Positions 45,201-57,215 of a DNA stretch of 64,000 nucleotides are shown here, piece after piece. The notes beneath the pieces are model-generated. The model was not told where the DNA came from and made no database searches. It was given only the letters and a program-made list of their open reading frames with translations. The stretch is from assembly GCA_016271365.2 (NCBI GenBank), contig CM057459.1, positions 486,341,501 through 486,405,500 of the forward strand. The letters run 5' to 3'. The translations under genes were made by a program, and so were the position numbers. Each line of letters begins with the position of its first letter. Position 1 is the stretch's first letter. The DNA comes from Neoceratodus forsteri. Taxonomy: Eukaryota; Chordata; Ceratodontiformes; Ceratodontidae.

Positions 45201-45896
45201 TGCATACTCTCTATGCCACACTGTTGTTCAGTATAGGAAATGGGGAGTCATTTGGGGACAGGTAGGCAGCAGCACACACCCACCTTAAAGAGAAGCACCG
45301 TGAAGAGTGGAAGAAGCATCTGAGAAATAAAGGTGGTGAGAGGGGTGGGGGTGGTGCCACACCTACAGGTTCTTCTCTGCCAGGCAAGAGAAAGAAATGG
45401 GGTGTGCAGGTGTAGGATGGGGAAATGGAGGGGACTGAGAAGAGGGATCTGCAATCAGAATCAGGTTCTGCAGTGGGGGCACTTGAGAGTCTGGCCTCAG
45501 ATCCTTCTCCCACATCCACCCATATGGAAGTACAACAGCTCCATGGGGATTAAGAAGCTGTTGGAAGTGGTGCTGTGAAATGAGCAAGCTATTCTGGAGG
45601 GTTTGGCTGAACTAAGAAGTGGTGGTGCACCCTCTGTCCCCAGGTCATGGCACTAAAACCCATATATTTTCTTTATCTTTCTCTTTTACCCTCTGTTAGA
45701 CCCTAAAAATGAAAACAAAAATGTTAAAACTTTAAAACAAATTGTTCATCTAGCCTTACTGATGAAAAAATAAATTAAGAAACTTAAAAAAATGTTAATC
45801 TATCCTAATTTCTCTCTGTGTATTTGTATTTATTTCTGTTACTGCTCCACTGTTAAACCCTGAAAAATGAAAACAAAATTAAAAAGAAAAAATCAT
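45201..45896 (+). other. Unassigned, with a basic Myb-like segment
   Basis: The plus strand near 45255-45330 reads HLKEKHREEWKKHLRNKGGE, a basic stretch followed by an acidic/serine-rich part (DLQSESGSAVGALESLASDP). This could be the DNA-binding accessory protein of a Harbinger-type transposon, but no complete domain is present and I would not rely on it. Confidence 0.2.
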
Positions 45897-45990
45897 GGCT
45901 GGCCCAGTAGCACTGAGGGTTGAGGCGTTGGATGCCACACCTCGCTCCATGCTGGTGACCCAGGTTTGGGAACGAGCCAGGCTCAGTGGG
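45897..45990 (+). mobile_element. Possible tRNA-derived SINE head
   Basis: GGCCCAGTAGCACTGAGGG looks like a degenerate A box and GACCCAGGTTTGGGAAC like a degenerate B box about 55 bp downstream. The element body cannot be followed with confidence. Confidence 0.3.
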
Positions 45991-46811
45991 GGTTGTCAGG
46001 GGAGAAGAAGGATTGAGTGTTCGTTGGACTGCTCTCCTTCTCTGGGGAGGGGGTGTACTGCTGCTGGTGCTTGGGCAGCCCCTGGCAATGGCTAGGGATC
46101 ACTAAGCATGGGCAGGATCTATGGGGATGTACTGTGGCAGGATGCCAGGATCTGGGGGCATGCGGACGCATGCGCGCTTGGGTCCTTGGGTGTCATTGCA
46201 TGCCATAGACATCGGGGGAGAGAACAGAGCAAATATGGGTATCAGACATAGTGGCTTGATGGCCGTCTCTAATGGGGATGACTGGTCGGCTCCGTGGGTG
46301 TGCGGCACTGAGTCCTGTTTCGGGGGTTGAGCTACGGGGAAAGTGCTCCATTCCACCCCGCCATGGGGGGTAAGCCCCAGGGGTAGCCACAGGTCCCATG
46401 ATAGGAGTGCTGAATTCCCAGAGATGGTGGCTGGAGACCTGAAGGGGATGCCTGAAGCGTAAAAAGGTAGGCAGTCTGGTGGCTCAAGGAGGGAAAAACC
46501 ATGTTCAGCCATCTTTATTACTCTCTGTATTTCTTGATTTCTGCTACTGCTTTGTTCTATATATTGAAATTCTTCTGTTCTCATCCATTCAAAAGAAAAA
46601 ATCTAATTTCAATTCTGTTGTTGTATTTCTTGTGCAACTGCACAATCCTTACGCTATCACTAAATTTGCTCTCAACTACTGCTGCTACATGGTGCTGCAC
46701 TGTGTGTCTCACTCCCCCACCCCGCCACAGGCTGCCCTTCCTGTAGGTCACTGCACAACAGTAGTGAAAATGTTTCAGAAAAATAAAGTATGCCAAATGT
46801 CGGTACAAGGA
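45991..46811. other. Unassigned sequence
   Basis: No gene or repeat family recognised; moderately GC-rich up to about 46480, AT-rich afterwards. Confidence 0.4.
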
Positions 46812-47332
46812 CTTTAGTACACACAACTGCCAAGCACAATATATACATTTCTCACTTCTGAAAACTCTCTCCCAAACCAGAAATCAGTAATGCTGGTAAT
46901 AAACTGTTGCTGCTGCCACTGCTACTATGCTGTTTAAGTCACCCTCTCAGACAGTCTGTGTTGTCGAGCACTTTAGTAAACACAACTGCCAAGCACAATA
47001 TATAAATTTCTCACTTCTGTAATTTCTCTCCCAAATCAGAAATCAGTAGTGCTGGTACTACATTGCTGCTGCTGCTGCTGCTGCTGCTACTACACTGTTT
47101 ATGTCACCCTCTCAATCTGTGTTGTCAAGCATTTTAGTACACACAATTGCCAAGCACAATATATAAATTTCTCATTTCTACAAATTGTCCCCAATCCAGA
47201 AACCAGTAATGCTGGTAATAAACTGCTGCTGCTACTATACTGTTTAAGTTGCCCCCTCAGACAGTCTGTGTACTTTAGTACCCACAGCTGCCAAGAACAT
47301 TATATGAATTTCTCATTTATGGTAATTCTCTA
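46812..47332. repeat. Tandem repeat, about 140-160 bp unit, 3.4 copies
   Basis: Units start with CTTTAGTACACACAACTGCC or variants at 46812, 46971, 47132 and 47273, giving periods of about 159, 161 and 141 bp. Each holds a CAAGCACAATATATA block, TTCTCACTTCTG, ATCAGTAATGCTGG and a CTG-rich tract. The third unit has an expanded (CTG)n of about nine repeats near 47062-47088. Confidence 0.9.
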
Positions 47333-47950
47333 AAAGTTAACTAATAAAAGGAGCCCCTGAAGGAATTAGATTGCTTCACTGTACCCTCTGAAGGATCTGT
47401 TTGAACCTGTTCATCGGCCCTTTCCACATTTACAGCTCCATTTATGCCAAAATGATATACAAACTGGGAAGACATTTACAGGCAATTCCAGTACTTTTCA
47501 TGGAAAATGATGCAGTCTGCTGTTCTCGTTAGCCAATACCTTGGTGACCTATCAGCACAGCTAAGTATTTTATTTACTTTTTTTGACTGGGGGGCTGTAC
47601 CCACTTTATTTCTAACCATTTTCTTTATTGTTTTTCTATTTTCAGTTATTATCACTAAGGTGATGTTGCTGCATAGGTCCAGCCTGTATCTTTTTTTTGG
47701 AATTTAGCAATTTTTACAACCACAAAAGGTAAGTATTTTTTTTCGCGGGGTACATTCTGAAAAGTTTTGTTAGTGTCAGACTGTTTGCTGTTACTGTTGC
47801 TCTAATTTCAGGTAATTTTGAGCAGGTGTCTTCTGCAGTGTTGTCTGGGTGGAGAAGATCATGATGGCTTGATTGCTGGAGCAGGAGACAGCAGCACAGG
47901 AGATGTCTGAAGACAAGAAAAGATTATTTAGACTGTACTCTGGTTCCCAC
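47333..47950. other. Unassigned sequence
   Basis: No recognised feature. T-rich between 47570 and 47700. Confidence 0.4.
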
Positions 47951-48250
47951 TGTGGTGATGACCACATGGTATAGCCATTATCAAGTCCCTGTCTTGCTAT
48001 ACCTGTCACCTGTGAAGAAAAAAGAGAAATTGTTTTGCCTTACTCAGCCACTGTGGTTGACGCACAGTATAGCTGTTGTTGATTCCACATCTTACTATAT
48101 GTGTTACCTGTGAAGAAAAAAGAGAAATTATTTGCCTCACTCAGCCACTGGGGTGGTCAGCTGGCTGCACAGTATAGCTGTTATTGACTCCTCATCTTGC
48201 TATACCTGTCACCTGTGAATAAAAATGAAAAATGATTTTGCCTCCCTTTG
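47951..48250. repeat. Tandem repeat, about 110 bp unit, about 3 copies
   Basis: Units share TATAGC(C/T)(A/G)TT...TGACTCC or TTCC, CTTGCTATACCTGTCACCTG, TGAAGAAAAAAGAGAAAT and CTCAGCCACTG. Repeated anchors occur near 47999, 48105 and 48200. The unit carries no coding sequence. Confidence 0.85.
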
Positions 48251-48964
48251 GTCCCTGTGGCACACTGCGTACCTGTGAAAAAGGAGAACAAAAAATAAAA
48301 AGAAAAAAAAGAAAATCATAATGATACTTACCATTAAATTAATTCTGCTGGCTGTGATGTTTACTGGCTGGTGCATGCCACTGGGATGGTGTAGGAAGAC
48401 ATCATCTAACTCCTTTCTGTTTATTGAGGGCTGTCTGGCTTTGTGACTGCCTTTGCCACTTGTCTGTGTGGATGGTGAAACCTACAGGGAGACAAAAAGA
48501 AAGAAAGAAAAACATTCTAAAGTCTTTCTCAGTGAAGTGGAAAGCCATTCATCCTCTGTGAGGCCGAGGACTGAAGTCACCCACCACCAGTGAGGATAAG
48601 AACACTGAACAACAGTAAAAGTGACTTACCATCACAGCAGACAAAGATAAGACTTGCTAGAGCTGATGTCTTGCTGCCTTGATGAGCTGACTGGAGGGTC
48701 GGCTTAAGTATCCTGTCATACAGTTCCAGATTGGACTGCTGCAGTAGAATTCTGATGGCACCATCCCCAGTATCGATGCTGGATTCTCTGCAAAGTGTTT
48801 TTAGCTGCTCCACATTATGTGGATTGTCAGATCCAAATCCAGTAGATATTATCTCAAAGTGAACATGGTAAGTTTATATATATATTTCAATGTGCCTGTG
48901 CAACTGGTTTTGTGCTTGTGTAATGTAGATAAACTTTGGCTGTTCACCTCTCTATCAATGGGAT
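48251..48964. other. Unassigned sequence
   Basis: A minus-strand frame of 78 residues (48577-48813) and other short frames are present, none recognised. Confidence 0.4.
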
Positions 48965-49062
48965 ATACCACCCTGTAGGGGTATAAAGGCAAGGAACCCT
49001 AGGGGTTGTCTAGTGTAACTACCCAGTTACCAAAAACCAAATAAAGAAATAAAAAAATAATG
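48965..49062 (+). mobile_element. Short L2-type LINE or SINE 3' tail
   Basis: GTCTAGTGTAACTACCCAG, then TTACCAAAAACCAAATAAAG and an A/T-rich end resemble the terminal block of the L2-like LINE (TAGTGCACTTACCCGGTTAC, CAAAAGCAAATAAATAA). No body is visible upstream. Confidence 0.55.
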
Positions 49063-50944
49063 CAGATCAGATTATTATTGTATTCAAACCCTGAGCCTGG
49101 AGAAGTTGTGCAGAAGACATTGCTCGATTCTGATGAGATTCAACAGATAGAGGAATGGAGGAATGGGATTTCCCTGCATGTTTACCATCACCCTCCACAG
49201 TGACACACCCATGGGGACACTCACCACTGTTGGGTCAGGTTCTTAAGTCACCAGTCCCAGCAAGAATGGATGATTTCCATGTGCATGGACACTGTGTACC
49301 AAACACACCAATTTCCACCCACCTACACACACCTGGCAGAGCCTTGGAGTACAGGGCCCTGTACAACCAAGTCATTGAGATGCAGGAAATCATGACTGGG
49401 AAGGTACAGCATTTGACAAAGATAGTCAATGAAATTGCAACTGTGTTGTACAGCTTCAGAATGATTCTGCCGATGATGTGAGGCATGGTAGTGTATGTGT
49501 GCACTTCTGCTTGCTACACCCTTATGAACTCGTTGCATTAGATTCACTATGCCTATGTGCTATCATAGAGGCATGTTAAAGCACACAGCTGTGGCACAAT
49601 AGACAGCACAGGTTTTCTAGATGTTGAGGACTTCCCAGGCATGTGAGCATCTGACATGGGGGAAATAGATCCAGCTATCTGTGTGTACGTGTGGTACACG
49701 TGCATGAACACCATGGAAACAAAATGGTTACCTAGGTAATGGATGTGTTTTCTATCTGTCTGTACATGTAGTTTAGTTTAGCATCTTTTTTGTGCTCCAA
49801 ACTTAAAGTAGCTTTATTTAGTCTTCACACTATCTTCAGTGAACATTACCTGAATCATCAACATGTACAATAAAGCAATGGAAGGATTACTTTTCTCAGG
49901 TGATTCTTCTCCAACAAAGAGACTTCAGCTAGACCCTACAGCCTCAAGAAACCTGATATCTGCTGTTTTATTACCAGTACATTCTCCCAAGGATTAATTT
50001 CCTCTCATCTTCTCTGCAGCAATTTTGTGAGGCATTCCACAAACTTGATTCATGCTTGTTGGTATTCAATATCTTGTTTCCTCCTGGCTGCTTTCTGTCA
50101 ACCATGCCTTCTCATCTTGCACTAATTGGTTAGGGCAGTGTTGTAAAACTATGGAACTGTTTAGACTTCTTTAGGAGAACAAGATTAATAGCTGAGGATT
50201 TACATCTGCTGGGAAGAATTTGATGTGTGTATTCATACTGACTGAGGGGCCCTCAATCTTACTCTAGGAGACTATTCTGTAATTCTTCCTCCAGAATTTG
50301 AACCTGTGTGATTTACCAGTTAGGCTCAGTCCTACAAGGTACATACTAGGACTATTGATTACAAGCTTCCTCTGCCTGCCCCCAAGAGTTACATGTTTAT
50401 GTTGTTATTTGATACTGCCTTGACTTGCCTAGTAGGGGTGAGTACTGTTACTTCTGTTATAAAGTGTTTTACTGGAAGAGCACAGTCAGGCACATAATTT
50501 CAGTCCTGCAAGGTTTCAGACAAAAACAGTTTTTGCTTTGCATTCCCTCATCCCTTCTGAATATTTTCCTTACCTCCACTGTAGTATTTTAAAACATCTC
50601 ATCTGAGTGAACTGAGTATTTGTGTTCCAAATATAACTACAGGTTTTACTTGCAAATTGCTGTCACCCTTCCTCAGTGCAAACATGTTCCTTGCAACATG
50701 AATTCTGCTGACCTGCTTACCCATAGCATTACTACCTGAACCTGTAGAGTCCTCAGAGATAAAGGAGGCTTCATCCCATGATACCACACTAGTATCAAGG
50801 CCAACTGATCCCCCTGAACAACCTTACAGTACTTGAGCCCCCAAGCCATGTGCCTCTCAATTTGGGTACCTAAACCTGGTAGCATGTGGGGAGTAATATT
50901 GGTTTGCCCCACATTGCTATGTCTCCAGAACCACACACCTGCCC
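49063..50944. other. Unassigned sequence
   Basis: A plus-strand frame at 49155-49481 has a predicted helical end (EYRALYNQVIEMQEIMTGKV) but no recognised family. The rest shows no gene or repeat that I can name. Confidence 0.4.
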
Positions 50945-51348
50945 CTCCTTTTTAGAAGTAAAACCTGGAGACTAAAGCACTACCTCAGAGCCACCAGAGG
51001 CCATACAATAATGTTACTCTTATTGTCTGGCAATGCTCACCCCAACCCAGGTCCTGATGGTAGCTCTAGGACTGGCACTAACAGCCAAGGGCTACTGAAC
51101 ATAGTCTCCCTAAATACCATCAGTCTCCAACCTAAATCTGCCCAATTCAAAGCCTGGGTTGAGTTAGTGCAGCCAGACGTTATCTACCTAAATGAAACTT
51201 AGCTATGTCCACACATATCTGATGCCAATAGCTCATTGCCAGGCTTCAGTACCTTCAGGGAGGATACAATAGGCAAGAGAGGTGGGGTCTGCCTTATCTA
51301 CCTCAGACCAGACCTGCAAGCCTCTAAAATCATTAACAAAGAACTAGG
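50945..51348 (+). mobile_element. L2-like LINE fragment: 2A-like leader and endonuclease start
   Basis: The frame from 51011 reads MLLLLSGNAHPNPGPDGSSR: a hydrophobic stretch followed by NPGP, the same plan as the main LINE here. In this copy GDVEL is replaced by GNAHP, which lacks the D-x-E part needed for 2A skipping. The endonuclease start follows: NIVSLNTISLQPKSAQFKAW, VIYLNET(W) with a stop in place of W, then GGVCLIYLRPDL. It is a different family from the 30793 LINE. Confidence 0.75.
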
Positions 51349-51971
51349 CATGGGCTACCCACCAGGTAGCTGGATTGGGTAGTATGGATATCATCTTTTT
51401 TGGCATGATAGGGTAGTTCAGGTAATGTACTACCCTACCCAATGTAACAGTGTAATTCTTGGGCTGGGTAATTTGCTATGGGTAACAGGTAGTGGGTAAA
51501 GGACTTGGTAACAGGTAAAGGACATGGAAACAGGCATTAAGGGCAGCCTGTGGGGTCCTTCACAGAGCTTACAGCAGAATCGGAGCATGACACCAGGCTG
51601 AAGTCTGATTGGTCAGTGATGTCTGTGCTCCATCTGCTGTGAGTGTGTGAGCCTGTCTGACATGCAGCAGGCAGCTGGCAGCAGTGAATTCAGCAGCTCC
51701 ATAGGCACTCTCGCTCTAGACTGCAGCGCAGCACAAATCAATCGCGGGTCACAGCCAACCGGCTGTGAAAGAAGACTTTAATTAAACTGAACACTTAAAC
51801 ATGAACAAAGAAGGAGTAAAGGGAGAAAGAGAAATAGTTGGGTGGGAGACTGACTGACTGAAACAATGTCAGCCGGGGAGGGGGTCATCCTCAGTCATGT
51901 ATGCACACTTCCATAACTCTAGGCCCTCAGGGAGCTTCAGGCTGACACCATCGAGGTGGCAAAAAACTAGG
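51342..51971. mobile_element. Unidentified insert flanked by a 7-bp direct repeat
   Basis: AACTAGG occurs at 51342-51348 and 51965-51971. The segment between interrupts LINE endonuclease sequence, although about 50 codons of the endonuclease are missing at the join. The left part (51350-51540) is full of GGGTAGT/ACTACCC and GGGTAA repeats in both senses, typical of hAT-type termini. No matching right terminus was found. Confidence 0.35.
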
Positions 51972-52195
51972 GATCCTTAACCTAAATGAACACAGCTCTC
52001 TCACTATGTCCATGACCAATCCCCCTGGCCACCCACCACTAGACCTATCAGATGGATTGCTTTCAGCCTAATATGGTGACATGCCAGGTCCTGTTCTAAA
52101 CATAGCTTAACCCATGATAATTAAACACTACCTGCTGCCTATACTGGACCCCCTTAGTTTGGCTATAACTCCCCCTTTAGGACACTACCCTCTAT
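51972..52195 (+). mobile_element. L2-like LINE fragment: endonuclease continuation
   Basis: The sequence just after the insert reads LNLNEHSSLTMSM in one frame, the position of the LGDLNLN block. It then decays (PPLDLSDGLLSA near 52035). It continues the fragment at 50945-51348. Confidence 0.5.
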
Positions 52196-53734
52196 AACTA
52201 AGGGAGCATTCACACAAGACAAGATATAGCAGATGCAAAACTTTAAACATTGATTGACAAATTATTATATTATTGCATGCACGATAAGTATATTTTACTC
52301 TAAGATATCCAACATGATACAAGAATTGGCTATGCATTAACATTGAAACAACGTAATTTCTTTTCGTTTCTTTCACACTCTTTTTTTTCAAAAGTACAAG
52401 ATATAATGGCAAACTATTACAGAGTCACTGAAAAAAGAGAAAAGGGCTGATTTAACCCATCTCATAGTCCAACAGGAACATATTGTAAATCAGCACTGCT
52501 TCGAAGAGTTCTGGTGTAACTTTTCTCCCAAAGCACCATATTGATTGCGCAACATTTATATCCAAATGTCCAGACACACTGTAATCTTCACCCAGCACCA
52601 GAATTAGGATCCAGAAGGGCTGCAGGCACCCCATGATTGCACTGCAGATGGGCCCCCACATTGTAACCTCCCCTCACCAGTGACTAGGTGTATGGTGGTG
52701 TCAGTCTGTGTTGAGGGGGCAACTACAGCAGCAGAAACACTTCCTAATGTGGCCTTCATTTTCCCAGACCCTTAATGGCAATGGGGTGCTCGCTGACTCC
52801 ATTGTGCTGAGCTAGGGGAGACACAGGTGGTTAAACAGCATTAGCAGTTCATTGAAAAAACCACAGCTCAGATAACATGAAGAAACAGGGGATCCCATTT
52901 AAAATATTGTTTCAAATACAGCACTCCATGGAACAATTAATAACTTGAACGTGGGGGCAATACATATTCAAGACTGTGGTGGTCTCACAATACCACAGTC
53001 TCCAAACTGAGATGGTCACAATGCATCCATTTGAAGTGAGTCTATAAAAAGAGCATGATCCAGATGACCCCCGATAGTGTAACCCCCCTGTGGGGGCTTA
53101 CCGGTTTGCCTTTCAGGCTGCCCCATTCTCCTGTCTTTCCCCGCTGATTTTCTGAATCCCTGGTTACTCTCTAGGTCTCCATCCAGCCCCTGTAGTGGTT
53201 TGCTGTTCAAATATGATCTAGAGTAGTCAGACTGTAATGCCATTGTACTTTGTTTTTAGAAAGGGCAATATTTCCCACATGCTCACTGTGCACCTCTGCC
53301 ACCAGCTGTTCCTGCAGGAACATGGGGATTCTTTGGAAGGTCCCTGTCCCCCTGTTCATGTACTCGGGGACAGGAGACTTAAAGGAGGTGCACCAGAAGC
53401 CTCTTTGGGCTATAAAAAGGGGCGGCAAACAAGAGATTGATCTGCCTCATGAATATCAAAGAGGCGGGTCATGAGTATTGATGATGGAACTGCTTGATGC
53501 TTAGCGGAACTGAATTTCAGTGGCAGTGACAAGTTGGGAGCATTGAACAAATACATAATATTGTGAGTACTTGAAAGAACACTGAAGGGGCTACCAAACT
53601 GTGGGCTAATTATAAATAAAAAGTAAAGACACATGCTGCCCCAGAACTTTATTGCTGGGAACTGTATGGACTGCTGTGGGAACTGTGAGGGAGCAGCTAT
53701 GTTAAGGTACTTTGACCCCCCCTCCCCCCAAGGA
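52196..53734. other. Unassigned sequence, with a TATA-like box
   Basis: No coding sequence recognised. GGCTATAAAAAGGGGCGGC at 53409-53427 is a good TATA-box match in a GC-rich setting, possibly the promoter of an LTR or of an old gene, but no paired LTR was found. A short palindrome, GACTGTGGT/ACCACAGTC, lies near 52972-53001. Confidence 0.35.
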
Positions 53735-54059
53735 CAGCCAATTAGAGATGCAGTGAAATTTAATTTTGCCGATGAAATCAGGAATTTCACCCCATGAAAG
53801 ATTTTGTGAATTTTGTGCATTTCGCGTAATATTTCACGAGTGCGAAATGTGAAATTCCACAAGCGAAATGCAGAATTTCACCTGCAAAATGTGGAATTTC
53901 ACCATGGGTAGTGAAATTCCACATTTTTCTGGTGAAATTCTGCATTTTGCTGGTGGGATTTCGCATTTTACACTCATGAAATATTTCACGAAATACACGA
54001 ATTTCACAAAATATTTTGCAGAACAAAATTTTCCAATTTCACCCATCTCTACAGCCAAT
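53735..54059. mobile_element. hAT-type MITE with 8-bp target-site duplication
   Basis: The element spans 53743-54051 (309 bp). Its ends are TAGAGATG and CATCTCTA, with further pairing inward (TGAAATT...AATTTCA). CAGCCAAT flanks it exactly on both sides (53735-53742 and 54052-54059), the 8-bp duplication typical of hAT transposons. The interior is a chain of short GAAATTTCAC-type motifs in both orientations, so the whole unit folds into an imperfect hairpin. It has no coding capacity and would need a hAT transposase from elsewhere. Confidence 0.92.
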
Positions 54060-55379
54060 CAGATAACTAGGCAAACAAAACTGTCTGAAAGGGCTTATGG
54101 AAGAAGGTGTGCACTATTTTCCAGTGCCAAGAGACTTTACCAATAGATAATCAAAGAGGGTTAAGGAGATTGATGACTGAAATGGATCAATCAGAGGGCA
54201 GGATTTGGGGGAGAAATCCCAGAGACTTTGGTCAGTTGAGTGAGTCTGTTGCTGGGCTCTAATCGAGTCAGGAGGGCTCAGTGCTACCTGAGAATTAATC
54301 TAAGGCCTTTCACAGGGCTTAACACAGAGCAAAGGGGAGTTTGTCAGAGAAATAGAGAAGAAACATTCTTGCTGTTCAGAGGAAGCTGTGCATCTATACT
54401 AATTGTTCCAGGCACCTTGTTGGAGTTTGCTGATTTAAGTGGAGTCTTCTGCTGCAGCCATCATGCACCAGTGTGGGACTGAGAGACCAAATCTGAGCTG
54501 GGAAAGAGTTTTGCCAGAAACTGTGAATAAGCCAGAGAAAAAGGTGGAGGCTGATTTAAAGCAAAGAGACTATGAGAGAGAAAAGGTGAGCAGGTACACT
54601 ATGCATCAGGGACCTGTGGCTGTTGCTGAAATCCAGCTGAGGACAGAAACTGTTGCTCTGGAGTTGGAGTTTGTGCTAATGGGTTTGGAAAGCAAAAAGA
54701 TTGGATAAACTGTTCTGGCTGCACAGTGGAGCTGTTCCCTGCTGAGAGGAAGGAGAAATTAAGAGAGTCCCAGTTTAATTCAGAGTCAGGTGGGGAACTT
54801 TCTAACCCCCACCAAGTGGGGTCTGCTGGGGGAGCTAGGGAACCCGTGACCTGTGAGGGAGCCGGGCTTTGAAGCCACTCCTAGGTCTGGGTCCTCTGTA
54901 GTTTGACTGGTCTTGCATGGGAGCTCTGCAATGGGCCTGCATATGCTGAAGGTGACAAGCGGCCAGATCTTCAATCATGATCAAGTCTTCAGAGTACATT
55001 CTGCTGCCCATTTTTTCAGCCCTTTCAGATCTGAACTCCCTTGAGACTGAACTGGTGGAAGCACTCTGCACCAGGAGCATTCCATATCTTCAGGACCATG
55101 AGTACCCAGGGCTGGCCCTAGCAAATCAAGGAGAGTAACTTCTTATTTTGTGTAAGTCAGTTGCATTGTTCCTAGGGCCACAATGTTAGCCAACTTGTGG
55201 CACCAAGCAGGCCTACGAACTCCTAGGTACCCAGAAAGGACAGAGGGAAGTCACTGGTACCAGCAGGGGTGGGCATCTGTGGTGGTCTAGCCTACGGGCA
55301 CTTATGTTATTAATTGTTCCAATTCACTTTCTAACCATTTTTTGCTCCACAGCTATCCCTTTTCCAGGTACCCCGACCC
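54060..55379. other. Unassigned sequence
   Basis: A plus-strand frame (54439-54708, 89 residues) is rich in Glu and Lys and not recognised. It could be the leader or gag start of an old LTR element, but no primer-binding site or LTR pair is visible. Confidence 0.3.
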
Positions 55380-55425
55380 AAGCCCTTCCCCACAATAAAG
55401 CTGTGTTTTGTTGTTTGAAATTGCT
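55380..55425 (+). terminator. Candidate polyadenylation site
   Basis: CACAATAAAGCTGTG contains a canonical AATAAA, and TGTGTTTTGTTGTTTG just downstream is a GU-rich element, the usual arrangement at a cleavage site. It may belong to an LTR or an old gene; no upstream exon is recognised. Confidence 0.4.
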
Positions 55426-57215
55426 GTGTGAAGGGTGTTTTGTGGGACATAACTGTAAAGTGTATGTGGTATATGTATTAGGAAAATGTTTGGCATCCAG
55501 GGTGTGGGGTGGTTGGAAGGGGAGGTAGGTGTATATAGCATCCCTGGGGGTTGTACCAGTCACACACCTGGCCCACTGCAATTTACTCTGGGTGGAAGCA
55601 CCATGCTATTTTATTCATTTTCTGAAACAGAACCCCCAAATATCACCATAGCAGGACCTGGGCTCCTTACCTGAGTGAAAGTCAGCAGGCTGGGGTAGTA
55701 TCCTACTGGCACACAGCGCCTGGGCTGCAATAGCTTTGCAGGCAATTCAGTTCATCCTTGTACAACTAGGCAGCACATACTCATAGTACTCAAAACAAGC
55801 TAACCCGCTCCATAGTCTCCCTTGCTCTGGCCGTTTATCTTTGGGGCCAAAGCTTCACTGTCATTTTGGGGCTTTTCAACTGTAAAAAATGGTCCAGCTT
55901 GCCTCACAAATTAGGGCTGGCTGCTCCCTTTTCCCTCCCATCTCACAAGCTTTTTCATGGCTGCACAACTCAGAGCCATAGGTTTGCCACTAATCTGTCC
56001 TTCTTCCACCCAGAGAATCAACAAACTCCCATCGGCCGCCTCCTCCTGTGACATCTAGCTCACTCACCCTCCTAGGCAACTGACCACAGGACACACACCA
56101 GGAAGCATCCTCCTACCAACCAGCATTTTACATGTTGCTTTTCATCCACCTTGCACAGGGTACCAACTCCTCCAGGCAGGGACAGGATCCAGGATCGTCT
56201 CCCTGGATGTACCCCTAGCTGCTCTACTATCAATGACTGCCACCACATCACCCATGGGTCGCAACCACAAACTTTACTAACTATGGAGCATTGGTCTACT
56301 GCTCAAGCAGGCAATCACCCATGCTCGATTCCAATCTCCCACCTTCTCTCTCCTCTTTTTTTCCCATGCAGCCCCTTATATCTGCCCATGGTGATGTCCA
56401 CCCACGGCCGCCATGACAGACAGTCCAAACTGCCAGCAAATCTGTTAACCCCTGCATACACAGGACAACAGGCTGTTATAATGTGCATGAAGCAGTGCAA
56501 GCTGCAGTCTTTATGCACCACAGGGGTGTTACACTTGTCTCTCCCTTCCCCAATCCTGTGCTTCATTTTTCCTGCCTCCTCTTCCCTGCGCATCATGACT
56601 AGTTCCCTCTCCTCTCCCCTGTCCTCCTACCTACACACTGGATAGCCCCCTTTACTCCACATTGTCCCCACGAAGACTGCTGCCCCACAACTATTATAGT
56701 TAACCCCTCTCCATCCACTCTCCTGCCTCTGTATACGTACTTATTCCTGCACATCTTCCTGGCATAGCTTCTCTTAGCCCCCATTTATGTGTCACTGTGT
56801 GTAATCTGGTTAGGGATGATTGCAGCAAACCCCAAATACTCTTGGTTCCCCTAACCCTCCTACTTCCTTGCTGCTTAGTACAATTGCAAGCAAACTCCAG
56901 ATAGGGCTCATATTGCAATCCCCTTCCACCCTTTAAATGCACTACCACCTCCTACAGTGTACCTCCAACTCTCTCTTTCAAAATGCTTAGTTCAAATGTA
57001 AGTTGACCCTAAAATAGGACCATCTGAGTCCCTTACCAACCCTCTTCAGTGTACTTCCACCTCCTGCCCTGTACCTCCAACTGTCCCCTTTACAGTTACC
57101 TATCCTACCTTGACCAGCGTGGCTGCTGATGCACTCAGAAGCCACTGAGCCAGATGCCACACACCTGCTTTGGGGCACACATGCTTTGAGTTGCTAGAGA
57201 GTGTGGGATTTTATA
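55426..57215. other. Unassigned sequence, C/T-rich in part
   Basis: The stretch at 56040-57180 is strongly pyrimidine-rich, with recurring CCTCTCC and ACCTCCAAC motifs. Frames of 60-160 residues reflect base composition. No family recognised. Confidence 0.4.

Noticed and set aside
46102..46584. Open frame of 160 residues on the minus strand
   Set aside because: No recognisable domain and no neighbouring exon signals that support it.
46812..48250. Regular repeats as a CRISPR array
   Set aside because: Units are 110-160 bp with no short constant repeat and unique spacers, no cas genes, and the DNA is vertebrate.
53409..55425. TATA-like box and distant AATAAA as one LTR element or host gene
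   Set aside because: No paired LTRs, primer-binding site or recognisable exons between them.
56151..56645. Open frame of 164 residues on the plus strand
   Set aside because: It lies in strongly pyrimidine-rich DNA, has no recognised domain, and its composition follows the base bias.
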